Program-made: the position numbers and the translations under genes
The notes under the pieces: model-generated
Databases searched by the model: none
What the model was told of the DNA's origin: nothing
The model's input: the letters and a program-made list of their open reading frames with translations, nothing else
Assembly: GCF_039539005.1 (NCBI RefSeq)
Contig: NZ_BAABCP010000002.1
Span: 434,001-498,000, forward strand
DNA: 64,000 nucleotides
Direction: 5' to 3'
From: Microbacterium soli
GTDB taxonomy: Bacteria > Actinomycetota > Actinomycetes > Actinomycetales > Microbacteriaceae
Shown here: positions 57,930-64,000 of the stretch, piece by piece
Numbering within the stretch: position 1 is the stretch's first letter
Layout of the letters: each line of letters opens with the position of its first letter

Positions 57930-58586
57930 GTGAACGACTTCGTGCTCTGGGCGATCGAGACCGTGCAGGCCGTCGACCCCGTCCTTCGCACAGTCATCGC
58001 CGGAGTCGCGATCATGCTGGAGACGAGCATCCTCATCGGCCTGATCCTCCCCGGCGATACCGTCGTCCTCGTGGCGGCCATCGGCGTCACGTCCTGGGCG
58101 GAGGGGATCGCACTCGGCCTCGCCGTCATCGGCGGGGCGCTCATCGGAGAGTCCTTCGGCTTCTGGCTCGGGCACTGGGCGGGACCCCACATCCGCGCGT
58201 CCTGGTTGGGGCGCCGCATCGGCGAGGAGAGTTGGAAGCGCTCGGAGCGCTATCTGCAGCGCCGCGGCGGTATCGCGATCCTGCTGTCGCGCTTCTTCCC
58301 CGTGCTGCACTCGCTCGTCCCGCTCACGGTCGGCATGAGCGGCTACGCCTATCGGCGGTTCATCGCCTGGACGCTGCCGGCGTGCACGCTGTGGGCGGCC
58401 ATCTATGTCGGCCTGGCCGCCGGAGCGGCCGGCAGCTATCCGGAGCTGTCGCACCGCGTGCACTACGCGGGCTACTTCTTCGTCGGGGTGATCGCGGTGG
58501 CGCTGCTGGTGATCTACCTCGTCAAGAAGCTCATCGCGCGGCGCGAGGAGCATCACATGAAGGAGGAGCCGCGGCCCGAAGCGTGA
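57930..58586 (+). CDS. DedA family (SNARE-associated/VTT) membrane protein
   Basis: The 218-residue membrane protein has the DedA features: ETSILIGLILPGDTVVL near residue 31, GALIGESFGFWLG (re-entrant), and SRFFPVLHSLVPLTVGMSGY. Family members move or flip lipid carriers and keep the proton motive force steady. Starts at GTG 57930 behind a leaderless promoter. It ends 13 nt before the App1 gene. Confidence 0.9.
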   Translation: MNDFVLWAIETVQAVDPVLRTVIAGVAIMLETSILIGLILPGDTVVLVAAIGVTSWAEGIALGLAVIGGALIGESFGFWLGHWAGPHIRASWLGRRIGEESWKRSERYLQRRGGIAILLSRFFPVLHSLVPLTVGMSGYAYRRFIAWTLPACTLWAAIYVGLAAGAAGSYPELSHRVHYAGYFFVGVIAVALLVIYLVKKLIARREEHHMKEEPRPEA

Positions 58587-58599
58587 AAGACTGGGTGCG

Positions 58600-59625
58600 A
58601 TGACCTCCGCTTCAGCGTCCAGGATCCACTGGTTCGCCCGGCTCGAGCGCCGGTTCCACGTCTGGCGCGAGCGCCGCGCCCGCCGACGTGGGCGTTCGGC
58701 GACGATCGTGCCGTTCCCCGGCTACGGCGGATCCGGCTGGGTGCGCGTGGTGGGGCGGGTGCTCATCGTCCCGCCTCCGCCGAGACGGGATCGGGGAGAG
58801 GGCACGGGCGTCCGCGGCTGGCGGGCGTTCGTCGGCATACCGGTCGGCTTCGCGGCCGTCCAGGTCCACCTGGCCGGTCGCACCCACGACGTGGTCGCCG
58901 ACCGCGGCGGGGTGATCGACACCGTCATCCGCGCCGATCTCGCGCCCGGCTGGCAGCGCTTCACGATGTCGGTCGAAGGGCGCGACCCCGTGGACGCCAC
59001 CGTGTTCGTCGTCTCCGACGACGCCCGGTTCGGGGTGGTGTGCGATGTGGACGACACCATCATGGTCACGGCGCTCCCCCGCCCGTTCATCGCCGCGTGG
59101 AACTCCTTCGTCCTTGACGAGCACGCCCGCACCCCCGTACCGGGGATGGCGGTGCTTCTCGAGCAGCTGCGCCGCGAGCATCCGGGGTCGCCGGTCGTCT
59201 ATCTGTCCACGGGCGCGTGGAACGTCGCCCCCACCCTGCGCCGGTTCCTGAACCGGCATCTGTTCCCTCCGGGTGCCATGCTGCTCACCGACTGGGGCCC
59301 CACCCACGACCGCTGGTTCCGCAGTGGCCGCGCGCACAAGTCCGAGAACCTGCGACGCCTCGCCGCGGAGTTCCCCGAGGTGCGGTGGCTGCTCATCGGC
59401 GACGACGGGCAGCACGACGAGGCCATCTACTCGGACTTCCTCGCGGAGCACCCGGACTCCGTCGCCGGTGTCGCCATCCGGCGCCTGCTGCCGGCGGAGG
59501 CGGTGCTGGCCGGCGGCCGGGCCACGGTGGAGCACACCGCGGACCCGGTTCCGTGGGTGAGCGCGGAGGACGGCGCCGGGCTGCGCGACCGGCTCCGTGA
59601 AGCGGGTCTCATCGACCCCCGCTGA
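58600..59625 (+). CDS. App1-type phosphatidate phosphatase-like protein (DUF2183)
   Basis: The 341-residue protein has DVDDTIMVT (DxDxT phosphatase nucleophile, near residue 150), YLSTGAWN and LIGDDGQHDEAIY, the HAD-like phosphatase motifs of the App1 family. The N-terminus has a basic stretch and then a beta sandwich. Yeast App1 acts on phosphatidic acid; the bacterial substrate is not known. Follows DedA closely. Confidence 0.85.
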   Translation: MTSASASRIHWFARLERRFHVWRERRARRRGRSATIVPFPGYGGSGWVRVVGRVLIVPPPPRRDRGEGTGVRGWRAFVGIPVGFAAVQVHLAGRTHDVVADRGGVIDTVIRADLAPGWQRFTMSVEGRDPVDATVFVVSDDARFGVVCDVDDTIMVTALPRPFIAAWNSFVLDEHARTPVPGMAVLLEQLRREHPGSPVVYLSTGAWNVAPTLRRFLNRHLFPPGAMLLTDWGPTHDRWFRSGRAHKSENLRRLAAEFPEVRWLLIGDDGQHDEAIYSDFLAEHPDSVAGVAIRRLLPAEAVLAGGRATVEHTADPVPWVSAEDGAGLRDRLREAGLIDPR

Positions 59626-59638
59626 CCGGCTGTCCGCG

Positions 59639-59644
59639 TATCCT
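59639..59644 (+). promoter_or_regulatory. Leaderless-type -10 of the following gene
   Basis: TATCCT is 6 nt before the GTG at 59651, in the App1-gene 3' flank. Confidence 0.5.
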
Positions 59645-59650
59645 CGTGTG

Positions 59651-60541
59651 GTGGACGTCTCCGCCATCCTCCCCCGTGACGAGTGGGTCCAGCGCGCCGC
59701 CCGGCATGAGGAGCGGGCCGACGCGCTGACCGCCGCGCACCGGTCCCGCGCGGCGCACGGTGAGAAGCACCCGGTGTGGGACTTCCTGTTCACGTACTAC
59801 GCGTACCGGCCCTCCCTGCTCCGACGCTGGCATCCCGGGGCGGGCGTCGCACTCGCGGACGCGCCGGAGCGCGCGGGCTGGCGCTGGTACTCGGATGCGG
59901 CCCGCCATGGCGTCGTCGAGACGGACGCCGTGGTTCCGGATGCGGAGGCCTTCCGCACCGAGAAGCCGCAGCTGGCGTCGCTGGTCGAGCGGATGCTGCG
60001 CCGCACCGCCTCCCGGCCGGGCCAGTTCGGCTGCTTCGGCCTGCACGAGTGGGCCATGGTGTATCGGGAGCAGGAGCATCGGCATCCGATTCCCCTGCGA
60101 CTGGGGCAGGCCGGGACGGATGCCGTGGTGGAGACGCACGAGCTGCGCTGCACGCACGTCGACGCGTTCCGTTTCTTCACCCCGGAGGCCGTGCCCCGCA
60201 ACCGTCTCGCTCCGACCCGTGCCTCCCAGCCGGAGCTGGAGCAGCCCGGATGCCTGCATGCGGGCATGGACGTGTACAAGTGGGCGATGAAGCTCGGACC
60301 GCTGGTCCCGGGCGAACTGCTGCTGGACGCCTTCGAGCTGGCGCGCGACATCCGTCTGCTGGACATGCAGGCGGCTCCCTACGACCTGACGGAGTGGGGC
60401 GTGCGGCCGGTGCGCATCGAGACCGCGGACGGCAAAGCCGAGTACGTGCGCCGTCAGCGCGCGTTCGCCGCGCGCAGCACGGCACTGCGAAAGCGGATGC
60501 TGAACGCCTGGCTGGGCGAACCGGCATCCGCCGACTACTGA
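59651..60541 (+). CDS. Conserved protein often labelled 3-methyladenine DNA glycosylase (function unclear)
   Basis: The 296-residue protein begins at GTG 59651 (MDVSAILP) six nt after a TATCCT element; a GTG at 59648 is next to it. It has conserved-looking segments HPVWDFLFTYY, RPSLLRRWHPG and FGCFGLHEWAMVYR but no helix-hairpin-helix, nor any DNA glycosylase motif I can recognise, so the common automatic name is doubtful. Charged, soluble, no signal peptide. Its end overlaps the convergent NagZ-like gene by 7 nt. Confidence 0.6.
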   Translation: MDVSAILPRDEWVQRAARHEERADALTAAHRSRAAHGEKHPVWDFLFTYYAYRPSLLRRWHPGAGVALADAPERAGWRWYSDAARHGVVETDAVVPDAEAFRTEKPQLASLVERMLRRTASRPGQFGCFGLHEWAMVYREQEHRHPIPLRLGQAGTDAVVETHELRCTHVDAFRFFTPEAVPRNRLAPTRASQPELEQPGCLHAGMDVYKWAMKLGPLVPGELLLDAFELARDIRLLDMQAAPYDLTEWGVRPVRIETADGKAEYVRRQRAFAARSTALRKRMLNAWLGEPASADY

Positions 60542-61713
60542 GCCGCCGCGGAGTCCGCCAGGCGCATTCGCAGCGCCATGACGTGCACGGCGGCATCCCG
60601 CAGCCGCGCCGCGGGCAGCGTGCCGTCGTCGACCGCCCGCGCGATCCCCGCGGCCATCTCCGCTGCGGTCCGCGCCGTGGATCCGGCGACCATGAGCACC
60701 ATGTCGTTGCCGGCGGCGAGAGCGGTCACCGCGTTCGCCACCGGGTCCCGGTAGGCGTCGATGCCCGAGGATGCGAGCATCCCCAGGTCGTCGGTGATCG
60801 CCACGCCCCGGAAGCCCAGCTCGTCGCGGGCGATCTCGTGCCAGCGCGCGGACAGGGAGGCCGGTGCCGAGTCCACCGCCGTGTAGGCGAGGTGACCGAA
60901 CATCAGCAGGTCGGCGCCCGCGTCGATCCCCGCCGCGAACGGCACGGCATCGGCGGAGCGCCACTGCGACAGCGACTCGTCGGTGCCGGGGATGCCGTGA
61001 TGGGAGTCTCCCGGCGCCGCGCCGTGACCGGGGAAGTGCTTGAGCGTGGAGAGCACGATGCCCCGCTCCCCCTGCACCGCCGCGGCGACATGCGCGGCCG
61101 AGGAGTCGGGGTCGGTGCCCAGCGCGCGGGAGGAGATGAACGACGACGACGAGCGGGGGATGTCGGCGACGACGCCGAGATTGACGTTCGCACCGGACGC
61201 CTGGACCATGCGCGCCCGCTGCGTGAACACTGTTCGTGTGCGCTGGGCGTCCTCGGCCTGCAGGGCCCGTCCGCCGGGGAGCCGATCCCAGGGCAGGCGC
61301 GAGACGACGCCGCCCTCCTGGTCGATCGCGATGAGCGGCGGGAGCGCGGGGTCGAGGGTGAGCTCGTCGGCCACCGCCCGGACGGCGTCCTCGTCGCCTG
61401 CGATGTTCGCCCCCATCAGGATGAAGCCGCCCAGCGCAGCTCCGCCCGGGCCGGACGCCATGAATTCCCGCAATGCGGCGGGGTCCGTGGTGGGCAGGTG
61501 GCCCATGACGACGCTCGCGGCCTGCTCGGCCGTGCTCATGCGGTCCACGGCAGCGTCGACGGGTGACACGGTGGGCGTCGCGGACGGGGACGGTGGTGGT
61601 GCCGAGGCGGACCGGTCCGGTTCCGGCATGGACGGTGCCGCTCCGGGTGCGCAGCCGACGAGGAGCATCACCGCCACGGCGGCGACAGCAGTCCCCCGGA
61701 TCGCGCTGCGCAT
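60535..61713 (-). CDS. Glycoside hydrolase family 3 lipoprotein, beta-N-acetylhexosaminidase (NagZ-like)
   Basis: The 392-residue protein has a lipoprotein signal with LLVGC (Cys near residue 20) and a Pro/Ser-rich linker. The GH3 NagZ motifs KHFPGHGAAPGDSH and TDDLGM (near 300, the Asp nucleophile) are present, so it trims N-acetylglucosamine from cell-wall fragments, outside the cell. The ATG at 61713 is 7 nt after a TAGCGT element that starts with the stop codon of the upstream monooxygenase. Confidence 0.9.
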   Translation of the reverse strand: MRSAIRGTAVAAVAVMLLVGCAPGAAPSMPEPDRSASAPPPSPSATPTVSPVDAAVDRMSTAEQAASVVMGHLPTTDPAALREFMASGPGGAALGGFILMGANIAGDEDAVRAVADELTLDPALPPLIAIDQEGGVVSRLPWDRLPGGRALQAEDAQRTRTVFTQRARMVQASGANVNLGVVADIPRSSSSFISSRALGTDPDSSAAHVAAAVQGERGIVLSTLKHFPGHGAAPGDSHHGIPGTDESLSQWRSADAVPFAAGIDAGADLLMFGHLAYTAVDSAPASLSARWHEIARDELGFRGVAITDDLGMLASSGIDAYRDPVANAVTALAAGNDMVLMVAGSTARTAAEMAAGIARAVDDGTLPAARLRDAAVHVMALRMRLADSAAAQ

Positions 61714-61720
61714 GTCGGCA

Positions 61721-61726
61721 ACGCTA
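61721..61726 (-). promoter_or_regulatory. -10 of nagZ-like gene overlapping upstream stop codon
   Basis: TAGCGT: the first three bases are the TAG stop of the monooxygenase, 7 nt before the ATG. Confidence 0.5.
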
Positions 61727-62812
61727 CGCCACCGTCCCGACCGGTACGGCGAAGTCCCGCTCGGCGAGGGCGGCGAGGCTGCGCTGCACGCCCTTCGCGG
61801 CGGTGCGGCCGGCACGGTTGGCCCCGATGGTGCTCGCCGAGGGACCATAGCCGACGAGCTGGATGCGCGGGTCGGCCACGGCCGTGGTGCCGCGACCGTC
61901 GCGGTCCAACCGGATGCCGCCGTGCTCGCTGCGCAGATGCAGCGGCGCGAGATGCGTGATCGCCGGGCGGAACCCGGTGGCCCAGAGGATGACGTCGACG
62001 GCCTCGAATCCGCCGTCCGCCCAGCGCACGCCGTCGGGTTCGATACGGGCGAACATCGGCCGGCGGTCGGCGTAGGCGCCCAGTCGTTCCGCCTCGCGCT
62101 CCTGCGGGCGCAGCAGGAGCCCGGTGACGCTGACCACGCTCAAGGGCGGGAGTCCCTGCGCCACGCGCTTCTCGACCAGCGCGACGGCGGCAGCCCCGAC
62201 CTTCGGGGTGAACTCGTCCGTGCGCCACACCGGCGGCCTGCGCGTGGCCCAGAGCGTGTCGGTGACGGGGGCGAGCGCACCGAGGAACTGCACGGCCGAT
62301 GCACCGCCGCCGACCACCATCACCCGCCTGCCGCGGAAATGCTCGGGTCCCGGATAGTCCACGGTGTGCAGCTGCTCGCCGAGGAACGTCTCCATACCGG
62401 GATAGTGGGGCAGGAAGGGCCGCGTCCAGGTCCCCGTCGCGTTCACGAGCGTGCGCGTACGCCACACGCCGGCATCCGTCCGCGCGATGAGGATTCCCTG
62501 CTCGTCGGCGACCTCGCGCACGGTGACGGGCCGGATGACGGGCAGATCGTGGGCCCGCTCGTAGGCGGCGAACGTCGCGGGCACGACCCTGTTGGCACGC
62601 TCCTGCGTGCGAGCGGGCGGGGTGTCGCCGGGCAGCCCGGCGACACCGTGCACGTCGACCATCGTCAGGGCGTCCCAGCGGTGCTGCCACGCACCGCCCG
62701 GCTTCTCGTTCGCATCCAGGACGACATGGTCGATGCCGAGCCGGCGCAGATGATACGAGGCCGACAGGCCCGCCTGCCCCGCCCCGATCACGACGCTCTC
62801 GAGAATGCTCAC
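61724..62812 (-). CDS. Flavin-containing monooxygenase (CzcO-like)
   Basis: The 362-residue protein has an FAD-binding GAGQAGLSASYHL (near 10), an NADPH-binding VVGGGASAVQFLG (near 165) and ATGTWTRP and WATGFRP motifs of this family. The substrate is unknown; such enzymes oxidise nitrogen or sulfur atoms or act in Baeyer-Villiger oxidation. GTG start 62812. Ends just before nagZ-like. Confidence 0.86.
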   Translation of the reverse strand: MSILESVVIGAGQAGLSASYHLRRLGIDHVVLDANEKPGGAWQHRWDALTMVDVHGVAGLPGDTPPARTQERANRVVPATFAAYERAHDLPVIRPVTVREVADEQGILIARTDAGVWRTRTLVNATGTWTRPFLPHYPGMETFLGEQLHTVDYPGPEHFRGRRVMVVGGGASAVQFLGALAPVTDTLWATRRPPVWRTDEFTPKVGAAAVALVEKRVAQGLPPLSVVSVTGLLLRPQEREAERLGAYADRRPMFARIEPDGVRWADGGFEAVDVILWATGFRPAITHLAPLHLRSEHGGIRLDRDGRGTTAVADPRIQLVGYGPSASTIGANRAGRTAAKGVQRSLAALAERDFAVPVGTVA

Positions 62813-62852
62813 CCTGGCCTCAACAGCCGGCGGAGCGCCGATGTTCCCCTGC

Positions 62853-62858
62853 TACACT
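62853..62858 (+). promoter_or_regulatory. -10 element of the cation antiporter gene
   Basis: TACACT, 75 nt before the ATG at 62934; the gap contains GC-rich leader sequence with no obvious ribosome site other than GGCGGGGA. Confidence 0.45.
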
Positions 62859-62933
62859 CACCTGCAGGAGACCGACGGGACGACCCGACGGCGACGTCAC
62901 AGGCGGGGACGACCCCGCGGAATCGGTTTCGTC

Positions 62934-64000
62934 ATGCGCATCCCCGCCCCGCTCCGCGCGACTCTCACGCCCACGGCGGTCCTCCGGCTGGTGCTCGGCT
63001 GGGGGTCGGTCCTCCTGCTGAGCGCGTTCGGCCCGTCGTCCCCGGCCGGACTCCCCACCCCGGTGCTGTGGCTGCTGCTGGCCGGTGTCGTCGTGGTCAT
63101 CACGATCAGCTCCTTCGGCGTCGTCACCGAGGCCGAGCATCTCGCGCATCGTCTCGGCGACCCCTACGGCACGCTCGTGCTCACCCTGTCGATCGCGGGA
63201 ATCGAGGTCATCCTCATCTCCGCGGTCATGCTCGGTCCCGGCGAGCACACGACCATCGCGCGGGACTCCGTGATGGCCGTGTCGATGATCATCCTGAACC
63301 TCGTGGTCGGTGTCGCCCTGCTGGTGGCCGCGCACAGGCGCCGCGACCTGCGGGTGAACAGCACGGGATTCACCCAGTACCTGGGGATGCTGATCGTCCT
63401 GCTGTCGGCGGTCTTCGCGCTTCCCGCCCTGATCGGCGAGGACGGGTCCTACACGCCCGCACAGGCCATCCCCCTCATCCTGCTGACACTCGGACTGTAC
63501 GCGTTCTTCCTGGCCCGCCAGATGGGTGTTCAGCGGACGGACTTCCAGGAGCTGCCTGACATCGCATCCACCCGCACGCCGTCCTCCACATCCGATGAGG
63601 TCCGACCGCCCATCGCCGCTGTGCTCCGGCAGCACCGGGCGGAGCTGATCACCCGCACCGTCATGCTGATCGTCATGGTGCTGCCCGTCGTCCTGCTCTC
63701 CCATGAGATGGCCGCACTCCTGGATGACGGCCTGGAGCGTCTGGGCGCACCCGTCGCGCTGTCGGGCGTCCTCATCGCCATGATCGTGTTCCTCCCCGAG
63801 ACCATCACGACCATCCGAGCGGCGGTGGCCGGGGAGATGCAGCGGGTGAGCAACCTGTGCCATGGCGCCCTCGTCTCCACGGCCGGGATCACCATCCCCG
63901 CCGTGCTGACGATCGGTCTGCTCACCGGTCAGACGGTGCTGCTGGCCGAGACGCCGACGAACCTGCTGCTGCTCGGTGCCACCCTGCTGCTGACTCTCGC
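62934..64000 (+). CDS. Ca2+/H+ antiporter (ChaA family), cut by window end
   Basis: The first 355 residues are present and open at the right edge. About ten membrane segments are predicted, with two CaCA alpha-repeats: EAEHLAHRLGDPYGTLVLTLS (outlined, near residue 67) and FLPETITTIRAAVAGEMQRVSN (near 280), in which the acidic residues form the ion site. It exports Ca2+ or Na+ in exchange for protons. ATG 62934 (MRIPAPLR). Confidence 0.9.
   Translation, partial: MRIPAPLRATLTPTAVLRLVLGWGSVLLLSAFGPSSPAGLPTPVLWLLLAGVVVVITISSFGVVTEAEHLAHRLGDPYGTLVLTLSIAGIEVILISAVMLGPGEHTTIARDSVMAVSMIILNLVVGVALLVAAHRRRDLRVNSTGFTQYLGMLIVLLSAVFALPALIGEDGSYTPAQAIPLILLTLGLYAFFLARQMGVQRTDFQELPDIASTRTPSSTSDEVRPPIAAVLRQHRAELITRTVMLIVMVLPVVLLSHEMAALLDDGLERLGAPVALSGVLIAMIVFLPETITTIRAAVAGEMQRVSNLCHGALVSTAGITIPAVLTIGLLTGQTVLLAETPTNLLLLGATLLLTL

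Overview
The window comes from a high-GC actinobacterium, most likely Microbacterium or a close relative in the Microbacteriaceae. This rests on very GC-rich codon use, frequent GTG starts, many leaderless-type promoters (TANNNT placed 6-7 nt before a start codon), an hrcA-dnaJ pair under a CIRCE operator, and the gene set dnaG-dgt-dus / uppS-recO-leuA / era-ybeY-phoH / rsmE-dnaJ-hrcA-hemW-lepA / rpsT-holA-comEC-comEA-leuS. The genus is an inference, since no rRNA is present.

Region 1 (1-10,448) is the right end of a siphovirus-type prophage. From left to right on the + strand it carries the portal C-terminus, a fused prohead protease-major capsid protein, head-tail connector genes, the major tail protein, a short tape measure, tail-tip genes, a tail fibre with an S74-type self-cleaving chaperone domain, an M15 peptidase endolysin and two small holin-like membrane proteins. 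On the - strand follow a small membrane protein, a tyrosine integrase and a 50-residue ORF. The element ends in a displaced 3' half of tRNA-Asn(GTT) plus a terminator, which marks the attachment site. Two phage genes (capsid and endolysin) contain strong in-frame internal ribosome binding sites.

Region 2 (10,514-18,370) is a catabolic island: a divergent LysR regulator, an allantoinase/dihydropyrimidinase-like amidohydrolase, a complete PotD-PotB-PotC-PotA-type ABC importer and an amidase-signature hydrolase. Together they look like uptake and hydrolysis of a cyclic amide or amide-bearing compound; the substrate is unknown.

Region 3 (18,387-40,509) is almost entirely housekeeping on the - strand, in tightly overlapping operons: an orphan ABC ATPase, dnaG, dgt, dus, a thiol-disulfide oxidoreductase, uppS, recO, leuA with a leucine-rich leader peptide, a quinone oxidoreductase, era, corC-like, ybeY, phoH, HIT, rsmE, dnaJ, hrcA, hemW, DUF1990 and lepA. 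A glutathione peroxidase homologue is on the + strand.

Region 4 (40,766-49,220) is transport and sugar metabolism: an oligopeptide ABC importer with fused ATPases and its own lipoprotein, then an MFS transporter and a GH1 beta-glucosidase forming a glycoside-use pair.

Region 5 (49,442-64,000) holds rpsT, holA, the DNA-uptake genes comEC and comEA, leuS, pabB, a DedA protein, an App1-type phosphatase, an uncharacterised conserved protein, a NagZ-like lipoprotein, an FAD monooxygenase and a Ca2+/H+ antiporter cut by the window edge. No CRISPR array, rRNA or intact tRNA was found. No gap longer than 300 bases lacks a gene.
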